Assembly (NCBI GenBank): GCA_903859705.1
Contig: CAIONQ010000163.1
Span: 186,001-250,000 of the forward strand
Source: an uncultured Chthonomonas sp.
Lineage (GTDB): Bacteria > Armatimonadota > Chthonomonadetes > Chthonomonadales > Chthonomonadaceae
DNA: 64,000 bases
Direction of reading: 5' to 3'
In this document: piece by piece, positions 15,936-28,627 of the stretch
How positions within the stretch are numbered: position 1 is the stretch's first letter
Layout: each line of letters begins with the position of its first letter
Made by a program: the position numbers and the translations under genes
Notes under the pieces: generated by a model
Seen by the model: only the letters and a program-made list of their open reading frames with translations
Told to the model about the DNA's origin: nothing
Database searches by the model: none

Positions 15936-16972
15936 CCGTCGGTACCAATTATTATGTCCGCACCACTCATTGTGCGCAAAAGTTCATCATTTACAGGGGA
16001 TAAGGCGGCTGGTTTCAGCAGGCTGCACGCAATATCCTGCGCGGCAGCGTACGCTCCACCTGCGCGCAATAATGTCTCTGGTTCGCGCTCCTGCAGGCGG
16101 CGCTTGCGCAGGACTTCGGTTACATGGCTGGCCCGCTGCCTCACCTGCTCATTCCTGGCACGTTGAGATAGGCGTAACACTGCGGTGGCAGCGGTGCCAT
16201 CTCCAGCGCGCTCAAGGGCACCCAGCGCAGCCAATGCAGTGGCCGGCACAACCGAACAGCTTAGAGTGGTTAACACATGGGTAGCGCCACGTGGTAGGCG
16301 GCCGCACCATTCCACTCCAATGGTGGGCAGAAGTTCGTTCAAAGCCACATCTGCCTTTATGCGTAAGGCGCTCATCCGGCGCCGCGCCTGCCTGTAGATA
16401 GGTACCAGGCATTCTGGACCGCCGATGATCACCGCGCTTTCCAGGGCTGCCTGCAAGACAATTGTTTTAGCTTCGCGCTCACGCGGCGCCAATACTGCAA
16501 GAAACACCAGAAAGGCTGCGCCAACTGCGGGATACATGCCTGCAATGGGCGACTGGTAACTCATGGCCTCGCGGTTTGCAAGCAGGCTGGTAAGGTACAC
16601 ACACAGAACGGCACACACGGCGTTGATTGCGGCAACAACAGCACTCGCGGCGATACCGCCCAGCATGGCAAATGGAGAGTTAGAGGGGGTAAGCGCAGTG
16701 GCCAAAACTCGGGTGGCGCGCTCGCGCTCATAATCTGTAAGCTCCAGCTCACCAAGCAGCCGAAATCCAACAGTCCGATCCATCCTTCGTGTGGCAAACG
16801 GGCCCTCAAGCAGATCCAGAAGTACATCCGCCGTGGCGCCTTCCGTGCCATTCTCCTGTCTGCGCAGCCACTCCCTTATTGGGGAGTGCCGGCTCAGGCG
16901 GCGCTCTGATAGCGTGCGATAGGGGCCTGATAGCCGATTGGAGGTTGTGCTAATCGGGCAGCGATGGTTCAT
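15932..16972 (-). CDS. Membrane protein with helical repeat region, function unknown
   Basis: The product, about 346 residues, has two membrane helices in the middle (about 105-160). A C-terminal region rich in Ala, Leu and Arg may form HEAT-like helical repeats. The ATG at 16972 has GGGAG 8 nt upstream. A GTG at 17035 would overlap the ankyrin gene by 32 bp and has no site, so it is less likely. It is coupled to the YkgJ-type gene downstream and follows the ankyrin gene. No family is recognised. Confidence 0.72.
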   Translation of the reverse strand: MNHRCPISTTSNRLSGPYRTLSERRLSRHSPIREWLRRQENGTEGATADVLLDLLEGPFATRRMDRTVGFRLLGELELTDYERERATRVLATALTPSNSPFAMLGGIAASAVVAAINAVCAVLCVYLTSLLANREAMSYQSPIAGMYPAVGAAFLVFLAVLAPREREAKTIVLQAALESAVIIGGPECLVPIYRQARRRMSALRIKADVALNELLPTIGVEWCGRLPRGATHVLTTLSCSVVPATALAALGALERAGDGTAATAVLRLSQRARNEQVRQRASHVTEVLRKRRLQEREPETLLRAGGAYAAAQDIACSLLKPAALSPVNDELLRTMSGADIIIGTDG

Positions 16973-17003
16973 GAACAGGGCTCCCGCAAACAAGAAACAG
17001 GCA

Positions 17004-17807
17004 CTATCGAAGTATAGCAGTACGAGGTCTGGCACTATTCGCCGTCAACGCCACAATCTCCTTGCTTCCGGTCCTTTTCGCGAGGCTCCCCGCTGTTTCG
17101 CCATCGGCACCGCGGATATCGGTACGAGCACCGGCTTGCACAAGCATCTTCACGCTGCGTAAGTCGCGCATATGTACACCCATCATCAGGGCAGTGTATC
17201 CGTTCCACACGCTTGTGGGATCATCAATACGATCATTGACGTGGCAACGTGCGTGCAGCAGGGCAATTACTCCCGTTGGATTAATGGCAAGAGTTGAAGC
17301 CATCAGCGGCGTACAGCCGAGCGGCTTGTTCCATGCTACCTTGCTCACCACATTCGGGTTGGCACCCGCCTGCAGTAATCTCGCCATCATCGGGGTGTTC
17401 CGCTCGCTTGCAAGCTCCAACATCAAAGGCACCAATCCTCTGGTATGCGCATTCGGGTCTGCACCTGCCTTCAATAACGTATCCACCATTTCAGAGTCGC
17501 CGCGCAGCGCCGGGGCCGCAATATCATCCAGTGCCGGGCGTTCGCCCCGTTTTAGTAGGGCAGCAAGTGTTTTGTTAGCTCGCGCAGAGGCCGCCAGGGA
17601 TATGGGTGCAGCGCCACGGGGCTTTGCCCGCCTTGGATCTATGCCTCTGTCCAGCAGTCTTATGACTTCTGGCGCATCATCACGTCCCACCGCCTCCAAC
17701 ATCGCACGCTGGCCAGCGCGTTCGCTGGCATAACGCCCCAGCATCACACAGGCAATAACAACCGGTATGAGTAAAACAGCCTTTTCAATAGCTCCGCGCC
17801 GTTCCAT
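17004..17807 (-). CDS. Ankyrin-repeat protein with N-terminal membrane anchor
   Basis: The 267-residue product has an N-terminal hydrophobic segment (about 9-25) serving as anchor or signal. It then has about five to six ankyrin repeats, seen as VIRLLDRGIDP, VDTLLKAGADPNA, MARLLQAGANPNV, TPLMAS, TALMMGV and VKMLVQAGARTD. Ankyrin repeats mediate protein-protein binding, and partners are unknown. The second of two close ATGs is chosen because GGGAG lies 8 nt before it. A strong terminator separates it from the histidine kinase gene upstream. Confidence 0.9.
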   Translation of the reverse strand: MERRGAIEKAVLLIPVVIACVMLGRYASERAGQRAMLEAVGRDDAPEVIRLLDRGIDPRRAKPRGAAPISLAASARANKTLAALLKRGERPALDDIAAPALRGDSEMVDTLLKAGADPNAHTRGLVPLMLELASERNTPMMARLLQAGANPNVVSKVAWNKPLGCTPLMASTLAINPTGVIALLHARCHVNDRIDDPTSVWNGYTALMMGVHMRDLRSVKMLVQAGARTDIRGADGETAGSLAKRTGSKEIVALTANSARPRTAILR

Positions 17808-17860
17808 ATGCATGGCTCCCGCTCAGGGCATCATCGCTGCAATGGCAGGATGTAAAAGTG

Positions 17861-17899
17861 TGGCTCGCCACCCGGCTGTTAAAGTCGGGTGGCGAGCCA
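17861..17899 (-). terminator. Terminator of the GAF histidine kinase gene
   Basis: A perfect 14-bp stem (17861-17874 with 17886-17899) lies 50 bp past the kinase stop. On the - strand it is followed by ACACTTTTA. Confidence 0.78.
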
Positions 17900-17949
17900 T
17901 TCACACAAATACCGTATTGCTGTTACTTCGGCGCTTTGTGCCGCCGATA

Positions 17950-19194
17950 CTAATCTGCGCTGCTAATGGGCAGGCGCACGCGGAATATAGTGCCGCTGCC
18001 CGGGGTGCTATCTCCCTCAAGCGCTCCACCGTGCATTTCGGCCACTTCTCTTACAATAGAGGTGCTGAGGCCGGTTCCGCCGGATACACCGCCGCCGGTG
18101 CTCCAGTTCAATATGCGGGCCAGAACATTGGGCTGAATTCCGAAGCCTGTATCCTGAACGCTGAGCACTGCCGACTCGCCTTCCTCATAAACACGCACGG
18201 TAATGGTTCCACCGGGCGGTGTGGCCTTTAGTGCATTGTTTACCAGGTTGTAGATGGCGCGCTCAATCAGGAAGCTATCGAAAGCAAACGCAATAGAGGT
18301 TGAAGTATCGTAGTCGCGCACAAGGGTTACCCCGCGCGCCGCAACAACCGTTTCCAGCAGGTTTAGCTGTCGCTCTGCCGTGCCAGTAAGGTCGCCAAGT
18401 ACGCGCTGAACATCTACGGGTTGTCCCTCAATGGCGCCTGTCATAAACTCTGTGTACCGAAGCAGATCGCTGATACCCGCTTTGATGTTGGTAACGCGCT
18501 CTTTAAGTTCTGTTCGTGCCTCATCAGAAGCACTGAGCGATTCAAGCACACTGTCTTGCGAATCTGCCAGGCTCTCCAACGGTGAGGTAAGCTGAGAAAC
18601 TTTGTTGGTTACATCGTGAATGATGCGGCCAAGGTAATCCAGGGCCTTTGTGCGGCGCGCTTCGTTGGCGAGGTTGGCATTGTAAACGTTCATTGCCGAG
18701 ATATTGGCAACAATGTCTATAACCATCAGGTCCTCGTCGGTGAAGTCGCCTTCTTTTTTGTTCACGAGTTGCATCACGCCGAATGGCTGCCCACCAGGGT
18801 AGACCAACGGAACGGTGATGAGGCTGCGTGTTTCAAAATCAAACTCTTCATCGATTCGGCGAGCATGCTGCGGATTGGCAGCCGTCTTGTTTTCGATTTG
18901 AGGCGTTTGAGATTGGAACACCTGGCCTGCAATGCCCTCGTCATCGTTTATGGTTACGCCATAAAGCCCGAAGCCTGCTGCCAGGTGGCTGCCCTGAGCT
19001 TCGCCTCCAAGCACGAGGCTGAACCACAGCTGCTTCTTTTCTGCATCGTGAAGCAGAATAGAGCCGCCGCTTGCATCCACTGCCTGTATTGCGGCTTCCA
19101 GCATGAGACGGAGCGCGCCATCTGGATTAACCGAGGAGGAGAGCAGACGCGTTACGGTATGCACTGAGGAAAGCAAACGGTTTTCGTGTGACAT
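17950..19194 (-). CDS. GAF-domain sensor histidine kinase
   Basis: The 414-residue soluble protein has an N-terminal GAF sensor domain (about 5-170, with ASGGSILLHD and SLITVPLVYPGG). A dimerisation/phosphoacceptor helix follows near residue 195 (RIIHDVTNKVSQL, probable phospho-His in HDVTN). The C-terminal HATPase domain has an N box (ERAIYNLVNNALKA), G1 (DTGFGI) and G2 (GTGLSTSIV). The H box differs from the common HE-x-R-x-P form. No response-regulator gene is adjacent, so it is an orphan kinase. It ends in a terminator and has its own upstream gap. Confidence 0.93.
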   Translation of the reverse strand: MSHENRLLSSVHTVTRLLSSSVNPDGALRLMLEAAIQAVDASGGSILLHDAEKKQLWFSLVLGGEAQGSHLAAGFGLYGVTINDDEGIAGQVFQSQTPQIENKTAANPQHARRIDEEFDFETRSLITVPLVYPGGQPFGVMQLVNKKEGDFTDEDLMVIDIVANISAMNVYNANLANEARRTKALDYLGRIIHDVTNKVSQLTSPLESLADSQDSVLESLSASDEARTELKERVTNIKAGISDLLRYTEFMTGAIEGQPVDVQRVLGDLTGTAERQLNLLETVVAARGVTLVRDYDTSTSIAFAFDSFLIERAIYNLVNNALKATPPGGTITVRVYEEGESAVLSVQDTGFGIQPNVLARILNWSTGGGVSGGTGLSTSIVREVAEMHGGALEGDSTPGSGTIFRVRLPISSAD

Positions 19195-19307
19195 AGAGGA
19201 TTCCCTGATCCGACGACGCCGATAGATTCTGTAAATTCGCGGCCATGCGGCGGAACAATTATATCATAATGGAATGAAACGCACCATCCCCGGTTTTGCG
19301 ATGGGCC

Positions 19308-22300
19308 TTACTGCTTCCAGCCCACTCTTATTACCACTCCATCCGGATCATTTGGATATCGCAGCAGCACGGTTTCACCCTCGGTGGTAACCTGTACCTC
19401 CAGTGGCCTTCCAAGCCTATCAAACGCTTTCACGCCCGCAACACCATGGCCGCCAGCATGTAGCCTGGCAGCTCCTGTGGTGGCAAGTGTACCACGCACA
19501 AAGAATGCAGTGCTCAAAGCTGCCTCTACTTTTGCCTCCACTCGGCCAGATACGAACCCGATATGGGGCGGATCGTCGGAATCGCCTATGTCGTAAAGCA
19601 GCGCCTGGCTGTTCGGCGGGATAACGCGATCTTCCGCCACATTCAACGTTGGGGAGAGAACATCTATAGTTCGGCCCTCTACCTGCTCTTTGCCCTGGAA
19701 GGTATGGATGATAGTAAACCTTCCGCGCCGCAGACGCAGCGACCCCGGCTCACGGTACTGGCCGCCAGCTCTCTGATGCCCGTACTGAACCAGTGCCCTC
19801 AGCAGCCCCGCCGAGCGCGAGCTGGATGTAAAGAACCCGGGCGCTACTCCCGCATAAATCACCAGTCCATCGCCAGATTTCTGCATCCAGGCGGCTGTGC
19901 CTCCAGAGCGCAGGGTATACAGCGGGTTGGGCGGGCCAGCGGGCTGCTTTCTTGCTGCACCAGGCGCTGCAGGCGCTGGCGGTGTGGTTGGTACGCCAGG
20001 ATAAACCGTTGCAGGGTAATCGGCACCTATACGCAGCCGCGGAAACGCTTTCTTTAGCGAAGTCGAGCTGCTGGTGCTGATAAGCGTGTGGCCAAAAATC
20101 GGCTCCGCAGGCGATGCCGAGATCACATACCCATTGGCGATATCTACGGTTAGCTGTACGGAAGCACGTACCGGAATGTTATCAAACTGATAGGTAAAGC
20201 TGGATCCTCTGTCTGCATAACGTGCCTCGCCATTGAACTCGGAGCCATGATCGGAAACCATAAACCGGCTTTCCAGATCGGAGCCCGAGGCAAACGATGC
20301 CGCCAACTGTCCGTTAACGCGCAGTTCTGTCGCGGTTACATACGGCCCCCAGCCATCCTGCGGGGTAGCATCGGTAAATCGTATCGCCACACTGCCAGTA
20401 TCCGCACAAAAACGTGTCAGGTCCACCGTAACCCGGTTCCGGTTCTTCATATCATGAACAGAACCATCCGTTTTGGCCACCGCCTCATATCCGGCCCCAT
20501 CATCTTCTGGCGCTCGAACTGTTTTGGCAGGGGCACCCGCTGTAATTCCAAGCTTCTGCCACAGGTCATCCAGCGGGCTCTTAAATCCGGCCTTCGTCCA
20601 CCATGCATCGGTCAACGCATTACCCGGGTCGGAGCCTCCCATTACAATCAGGGTTCCGCCGCGCTTTACCCAGTCAACAAGGGCCGCGTGAGTGCGTGCA
20701 TCGGTCGGCTTCTGGTAATCCGCACTGTATAACAGTGTTTTGAATGGTTTCAGATAGCCGGGATCGGCGGCCCTGTCCAACGAAACCGCCTGCACGGGCA
20801 CGCCGCGCTCCAGCAACGGCAACGTAAGCCCGAATACGCCGTCAAAGTCGCTATGCAGAGCCTTTGAGCGTTGGTACTGCATGGAGTCGGAAACAAAGGT
20901 GCCGATATTGGCCGCCGTGGCAGGTGAGCCTTCCACACCCTTTTGTTCGTGCATCAACTGAAGCGCCTGCACAGCGCTCCCAATTTCTGTGCTGTACTCT
21001 GCCGGAATGTGGCCAAAAATCCGATCTGGCCAGGGCATCACTTCGTAGCTATCTATTTCAGGAAACAACAGCGCGGCAATCAGCGTCTGCTCGTAGTGGC
21101 TCTTGTAATCTGCCTGAGCCCGCGAGGGATCATCCTCCAGCGGGTCCATCAAAAACCACATGCGCTTACCAGTTCCGCGGGTTAAATGGTACAGGCTGGA
21201 GTACTCCAGGTAGGCAAGTGAAAACGTTCTATCAGCCCGAATACCGGCATATCGCACCGCGGAGCGTGCCGTGCCAGTCCACACCTGCCCAACCACATCC
21301 TGAACCTGAGGCAGCGAGGTTATGGCGTACTGGGGTGCCACTATGCTCCACATCGCATAGTTTATTGGGCTGTGCAATGCCACCATGCGCCGCACGCCCG
21401 GCTTGCCATCGGCGGCTTTCAATACCGATGATACATGCTCGGTTTCCATAGATGCCATCAGCTGTGCACTGCGATAAGCGGCATCTATGCTGGAGGACGG
21501 AGACTGCCAGTCGGTGCGATATTTCTCTTTCCAGGCGCGCTTAAAGGCCTCGGAGTATCCTGCATCCGCAAAAAACTCTGGCTCTTCCGGGCAAACACCC
21601 TCCGAGCCCGCCGTAAGCGCAGCGTCGTAGTAGGCGCGCTCGATCGAGTTACGATTGGCCGAAGGCGTAAGGTAGTAGCTTGTGCCTTCTATTACGCGCG
21701 GCGTTCCGTCTTCACGAACCTGCATCTCATCTTTGTGCTGGTCCACATACGCCTTGTCGCTGCGGCTTCCGCCCATTGTCCAAACAGTGTAGCCCCGGGT
21801 TTTCCATCCCTGTATAGCATCAGCAGAGGTGGTATACGCAAACACTGCGTCCACCGGCACTTCAACATTTTGCTGTGGGGCGCTCGGTGTTTGCAGGGCT
21901 GTGTAGGGTCTATCTGGCTGGCGACCGGGTAACGCTGTCACCTTTGTGCCGGCCGGCGCGCCCTGCAGCAATAGCTGCTGAATAGCCGGGGGTATCCCGG
22001 TTCCATCTTTATCTGGCAGGCGCACAGAAAACACAGCGCGGGTAACCCGAACGGGCTCGGTTTTAGCCGAAATTGCCACCGAAACGCGGGTACCGGGTGC
22101 AAAACTATCTGGCACAGTCCATGCAGCCTGCGCGGCACCATTGGGCGCACGGGTAACACGTACTGGTATCGGCTTGCCATCCGGGCCAGAGGCCGAGATG
22201 GTGGGCAACGCCGGAAGCACCTTGTTTGCATCCGCAGCCGCATTAGGTGCAAGTGCAGCATCCGTAATAAGGGTAAGCAGGCAGCTCTCGCCAGGGTTTA

Positions 22301-22508
22301 CGGTAAACCAGTAGGCCCACCACTGCCCAATATCGGCAATGCGTGCCCCATTAACAATGGTTGTGCCGTTATTCTTCAGCAATCCGCCCTGTTCGGCATC
22401 TGTGCCAGCATCCAGCGTTACGGGGTAGGGAACCGGCGGAGGCGATGCGATGCTCTCTACGCCGAAACCGGTAAGCAACAAACAGGATGCAAGAATTACA
22501 CTCTTCAT
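19308..22508 (-). CDS. Very large secreted glycosidase-like protein
   Basis: The 1066-residue product starts with a signal peptide (MKSVILASCLLLTGFGVESIAS). I do not recognise a single named family. Residues about 225-560 look like a TIM-barrel glycosidase (CPEEPEFF, a possible acid pair; YLEYSSLYHL; MDPLEDDPSR). About 565-660 resembles a beta-galactosidase trimerisation-type domain (SADYQKPTDARTHAALVDWVKRGGTL). Beta-rich modules follow, including a possible carbohydrate-binding domain. A role in polysaccharide degradation outside the cytoplasm is likely. It is monocistronic, flanked by an oppositely oriented furA. Confidence 0.75.
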   Translation of the reverse strand: MKSVILASCLLLTGFGVESIASPPPVPYPVTLDAGTDAEQGGLLKNNGTTIVNGARIADIGQWWAYWFTVNPGESCLLTLITDAALAPNAAADANKVLPALPTISASGPDGKPIPVRVTRAPNGAAQAAWTVPDSFAPGTRVSVAISAKTEPVRVTRAVFSVRLPDKDGTGIPPAIQQLLLQGAPAGTKVTALPGRQPDRPYTALQTPSAPQQNVEVPVDAVFAYTTSADAIQGWKTRGYTVWTMGGSRSDKAYVDQHKDEMQVREDGTPRVIEGTSYYLTPSANRNSIERAYYDAALTAGSEGVCPEEPEFFADAGYSEAFKRAWKEKYRTDWQSPSSSIDAAYRSAQLMASMETEHVSSVLKAADGKPGVRRMVALHSPINYAMWSIVAPQYAITSLPQVQDVVGQVWTGTARSAVRYAGIRADRTFSLAYLEYSSLYHLTRGTGKRMWFLMDPLEDDPSRAQADYKSHYEQTLIAALLFPEIDSYEVMPWPDRIFGHIPAEYSTEIGSAVQALQLMHEQKGVEGSPATAANIGTFVSDSMQYQRSKALHSDFDGVFGLTLPLLERGVPVQAVSLDRAADPGYLKPFKTLLYSADYQKPTDARTHAALVDWVKRGGTLIVMGGSDPGNALTDAWWTKAGFKSPLDDLWQKLGITAGAPAKTVRAPEDDGAGYEAVAKTDGSVHDMKNRNRVTVDLTRFCADTGSVAIRFTDATPQDGWGPYVTATELRVNGQLAASFASGSDLESRFMVSDHGSEFNGEARYADRGSSFTYQFDNIPVRASVQLTVDIANGYVISASPAEPIFGHTLISTSSSTSLKKAFPRLRIGADYPATVYPGVPTTPPAPAAPGAARKQPAGPPNPLYTLRSGGTAAWMQKSGDGLVIYAGVAPGFFTSSSRSAGLLRALVQYGHQRAGGQYREPGSLRLRRGRFTIIHTFQGKEQVEGRTIDVLSPTLNVAEDRVIPPNSQALLYDIGDSDDPPHIGFVSGRVEAKVEAALSTAFFVRGTLATTGAARLHAGGHGVAGVKAFDRLGRPLEVQVTTEGETVLLRYPNDPDGVVIRVGWKQ

Positions 22509-22682
22509 ATCCGAAGCAAAACCTCCCGCAATTGCCTTCGAACCGAAGGCGTTGCGATTAAGAAAGCAGACTATAGATTATACACGGTCGGAAAGATGAG
22601 GGCTGCCATAAAGCCGCTACGGAGCTCTATATGGAGTTAGTCTGTAATTTGAAAATATCGTTTTATAGATTTAACCGTATTA

Positions 22683-22720
22683 TTGACTTATTCCAGAAAA
22701 AACAATATAATGCTAGCATT
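22683..22720 (+). promoter_or_regulatory. furA-katG promoter with palindromic operator
   Basis: TTGACT (22683-22688) and TATAAT (22706-22711) are 17 bp apart, an almost ideal housekeeping promoter. A perfect 12-bp palindrome, AATGCTAGCATT (22709-22720), overlaps the -10 element and is probably the FurA operator. The furA start lies about 35 bp downstream. Confidence 0.78.
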
Positions 22721-22754
22721 GGAATGCAGGATTGCGAAGGGAACATGTTGACCT

Positions 22755-25437
<2,683 letters not shown>

Positions 25438-25452
25438 ATCCGGCCCGCATTT

Positions 25453-25473
25453 CCGGGAGATCCTGTCTCCCGG
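25453..25473 (+). terminator. Hairpin after katG
   Basis: A perfect 8-bp stem (CCGGGAGA/TCTCCCGG) has a 5-nt loop and lies 16 bp after the katG stop. There is no T-run, so it may stabilise the 3' end rather than terminate strongly. The rest of the 300-bp gap up to the next gene shows no gene. Confidence 0.5.
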
Positions 25474-25737
25474 AGATGCAGTCACCTGATCTTAGCCCTT
25501 CCTCAGCAAGCATTACAACCAACATAATCCCTCTGTGCCCGGCATACATTTCGCTTCTTAGCACCCGCCTACGGTATCCATGGAACTTCACAACGCCTCC
25601 ACTGCGTCTGCGCCTCAGTTAGTAAATATAGTGAACTGTCCCTAAATTCAATAACAGCAATAACCGGGATCTCGTGACCCCGGGTGCCAGTCTGTGTGGC
25701 AGCAGTAACTACCATTTGCAACAGGAGGCCTCCTACT

Positions 25738-27459
25738 TTGAAAAACTACGATCGTATCAACCAGCTTCCACCCGAAGGCATTAAAAACCAGCACGCTCAC
25801 ATAATTGGTGGCGGCATCGCTGGCCTTTCTGCGGCAGCTTTCCTGGTTACCGATGCAGGCATGCCAGCCGAAAATGTAACGATTTACGATACTCTGCCAC
25901 TTATGGGTGGATCCATGGATGCCTACGGAAACGCCGTAACGGGCTACACCAGCCGCGGAGAGCGAGAGCTGGAATCCTACATGGAGTGCCTCTGGTACCT
26001 TTGCAGCAAAATCCCTTCAATTCAAACCCCCGGCCTCACAATTCTAGATGAAACCCATCAGGCCAACATCCGTGAGCCCATTTATAGCCACTTTCGGTTG
26101 ATGGAAAATCAGGGACAGCTGTATAACTACTGTGGTCCGCTAATGTCTGTTGAAGATGCCCGCAAAATGCAGCAACTTGCACTCACGCCAGAGTGCGAGA
26201 TTGAGATGAAGACGGCCGCCGATTGGTTTAGCACGGAGTTTACAAAATCGGTGTTCTGGCTCTGCTGGAGTAGCATGCTTGCTTTCCGCGATCATCATTC
26301 ACTAATTGAAGTAAAACGTTACATGAGCCGGTTCATCATGCACGATTCGGGCATGATACACCTCAGCGGAATACTCCATACCGAGTTTAATGAATACGAT
26401 TCTATTATCAAACCCATGCAGGAGTGGCTCAACTCTCTTGGGGTACACATCAGGGCCGGCACCACAATAACCGAAATTGTCACCGCAGATATAAACGGCG
26501 AAACGCTTGCAACAGAGCTGACGCTGCATGCCGCAGATGGCATGCACCACCGTGCCCTAACTCGCAACGATCTCGTATTCTTTACCAACGGCTCCCTCAC
26601 GCAAAACGCAAAGATGGGCAACAGCGAAGCCGCACCAGAATTGGACAAACAAACCGCTGAGCGAGGTTGCTTCTCTGTTTGGGAGAGACTGGCCGCTAGA
26701 GATCCTAAATTCGGCCGGCCAGACGCGTTTATCTCAGACATTCAAAAATCCAACTGGATTAGTTTCTTCCCCACCATCACCGCCGACCCAACTTTCTTTA
26801 ATTATATGGAAGTAAAAACTGGTGATAAGGCAGGTACAGGCGGGGCCATCACCATTGTGGATTCAAGCTGGAAAATCAGCTTTGTGCTCTACAACAAGTA
26901 CTTCCCAAACCAGCCGGCAGATGTAAATGTGTTATGGGCATACGGGCAATGCAGCGAGGCAATTGGCGATCACATCAAAAAACCCATGCGTGATTGCACA
27001 GGCGCCGAGATGTTTGCTGAGTTGCTCTACCATTGCGGGCTAAAAGAGCAGGCAGAAGAGATCCTCACGCATTCTTTTGTATCAACATGCATGATGCCCT
27101 ACATCACCAGCCAGTTTATGCCGCGCAAAATTTCCGATCGCCCGGCAGTGATCCCGGATGGTTGTGTAAACCTGGCGTTTATCGGCCAGTTTGTTGAACT
27201 ACCCGGCGATGTGGTTTTCACTGTAGAAACCTCGGTACGAACTGCCATGATGGCCGTATGGGGGCTTACGGGCCTGCAGAAGCCAATGATCCCAATGTAC
27301 GAACCAATGTATGATCTGCGCGTAATCGTCTCCTCTATGAAGGCAACGCTCGGTATTGATGTGTTTACGCAAGATAACCTGCACACCATCGTCAGCGCCA
27401 GCGTATCTCCACCTGCGCTCCTTGCCTTCCTCAATCACCTGCCGGAGCCCGTTATTTAA
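25738..27459 (+). CDS. ohyA: Oleate hydratase (fatty acid double-bond hydratase)
   Basis: This 573-residue FAD protein belongs to the oleate hydratase (myosin cross-reactive antigen) family. Diagnostic segments are HIIGGGIAGLSAAAFL (FAD-binding), YDTLPLMGGSMDAYGN, GYTSRGERELESYMECLWYL, a Trp-rich core near FWLCWSSMLAFRDHHS, and FTNGSLTQNA. The enzyme adds water to the double bond of oleate to give 10-hydroxystearate, which can help tolerance of unsaturated fatty acids. The TTG start has AGGAGG 9 nt upstream; a longer frame upstream is unsupported. The alcohol dehydrogenase gene 95 bp downstream could oxidise the hydroxy acid. Confidence 0.95.
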   Translation: MKNYDRINQLPPEGIKNQHAHIIGGGIAGLSAAAFLVTDAGMPAENVTIYDTLPLMGGSMDAYGNAVTGYTSRGERELESYMECLWYLCSKIPSIQTPGLTILDETHQANIREPIYSHFRLMENQGQLYNYCGPLMSVEDARKMQQLALTPECEIEMKTAADWFSTEFTKSVFWLCWSSMLAFRDHHSLIEVKRYMSRFIMHDSGMIHLSGILHTEFNEYDSIIKPMQEWLNSLGVHIRAGTTITEIVTADINGETLATELTLHAADGMHHRALTRNDLVFFTNGSLTQNAKMGNSEAAPELDKQTAERGCFSVWERLAARDPKFGRPDAFISDIQKSNWISFFPTITADPTFFNYMEVKTGDKAGTGGAITIVDSSWKISFVLYNKYFPNQPADVNVLWAYGQCSEAIGDHIKKPMRDCTGAEMFAELLYHCGLKEQAEEILTHSFVSTCMMPYITSQFMPRKISDRPAVIPDGCVNLAFIGQFVELPGDVVFTVETSVRTAMMAVWGLTGLQKPMIPMYEPMYDLRVIVSSMKATLGIDVFTQDNLHTIVSASVSPPALLAFLNHLPEPVI

Positions 27460-27554
27460 ATCGTGCCGATGCAACGGTGTTTGTGTTGCCTGCTTGCGAC
27501 AATCTCGGCTGCCAGGCAGGCAATGCTCTCCGGCAAGGAAGTGAGCATAGATTA

Positions 27555-28562
27555 ATGAAAGCAATGGTATTGCAGTGGCCAGGTCCGATAGAAACCGCAC
27601 CACTGCAACTAATGGAGCTGCCGGTTCCTGAACCAGGCCCCGGTGAAATCTTGATAAAGGTGGAAGTGTGTGGCGTTTGCAGAACGGATCTGCACATAAC
27701 CGAAGGCGAATTGCCCCCACATCTGCAGCCCATCATCCCCGGCCATGAGATTGTAGGCACCATTGCAAAGTGTGGGCCTGGTATTCACCGGTACTTCGGC
27801 GGAGAAAGGGTTGGGGTTGCCTGGCTCGGTGGCACAGATGGCACCTGCACATACTGCCTTCGAGGCAACGAAAACCTGTGCGAAAACCCTATCTTCACCG
27901 GTTACGATGTTCCGGGTGGATACTCCGAATACACAGTTGCCCGTGAAGATTTTGTATATCCATTGCCAGGTGCCATTGCATCCGGCGAGGCCGCACCTTT
28001 TCTCTGTGCGGGCATCATAGGGTATCGGGCACTACAGCGCGCAGAGCTGCCTATAGGTGGCGCCCTGGGGCTATACGGTTTTGGGGCATCCGCCCATATC
28101 CTCATACAAATTGCTCAGCACCTTGGCAGCGAGGTGTACGTTTGCACCCGAGAAGAGCACCACCAGAGGCTGGCCAAAAAAATGGGAGCGCACTGGGTTG
28201 GTGGGGCAGATGCAATCCCACCCAAAAAGCTTCAGAGCGCCATCATGTTTGCTCCAGCTGGGCCACTCATTCTGCCCGCGCTAACCGCGCTGGATAAAGG
28301 CGGAACACTGGCGCTTGCTGGAATATACATGACCCCCATTCCAGAAATGGATTACAGCAAGTACCTGTTTCTGGAACACACACTGCGCAGTGTAACCGCC
28401 AACACCAGGCAGGATGGGCGAGAGTTGCTCCAGCTTGCATCAACCATTCCACTGCACACGCACACTCAGGAATTTCCGTTAGAGCTGGCCAACGAGGCCT
28501 TGCTGGCCCTCAAACAGGATTGCGTTAACGGTGCCGCCGTTCTACGGATCAGCGCACCGTAA
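27555..28562 (+). CDS. Zinc-dependent alcohol dehydrogenase (AdhP/AdhA-like)
   Basis: This 335-residue medium-chain dehydrogenase has catalytic-zinc ligands in CGVCRTDLH, PGHEI and LCAGIIGY, and a nucleotide-binding GLYGFGASAH loop. In the structural-zinc lobe the usual four cysteines are reduced to three, because the first is replaced by Asp (GTDGTCTYC, then ENLC). Position and orientation suggest cotranscription with the oleate hydratase gene. Oxidation of hydroxylated fatty acids is a possible role, but the family usually oxidises short alcohols. The ATG at 27555 begins the canonical MKAM N-terminus. Confidence 0.92.
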   Translation: MKAMVLQWPGPIETAPLQLMELPVPEPGPGEILIKVEVCGVCRTDLHITEGELPPHLQPIIPGHEIVGTIAKCGPGIHRYFGGERVGVAWLGGTDGTCTYCLRGNENLCENPIFTGYDVPGGYSEYTVAREDFVYPLPGAIASGEAAPFLCAGIIGYRALQRAELPIGGALGLYGFGASAHILIQIAQHLGSEVYVCTREEHHQRLAKKMGAHWVGGADAIPPKKLQSAIMFAPAGPLILPALTALDKGGTLALAGIYMTPIPEMDYSKYLFLEHTLRSVTANTRQDGRELLQLASTIPLHTHTQEFPLELANEALLALKQDCVNGAAVLRISAP

Positions 28563-28627
28563 CATGTCACGTTCATGCACCATAGCCAGTAACGGGGTTG
28601 GCTGCCCGAGCAAGAGCAGGCAGCAAC

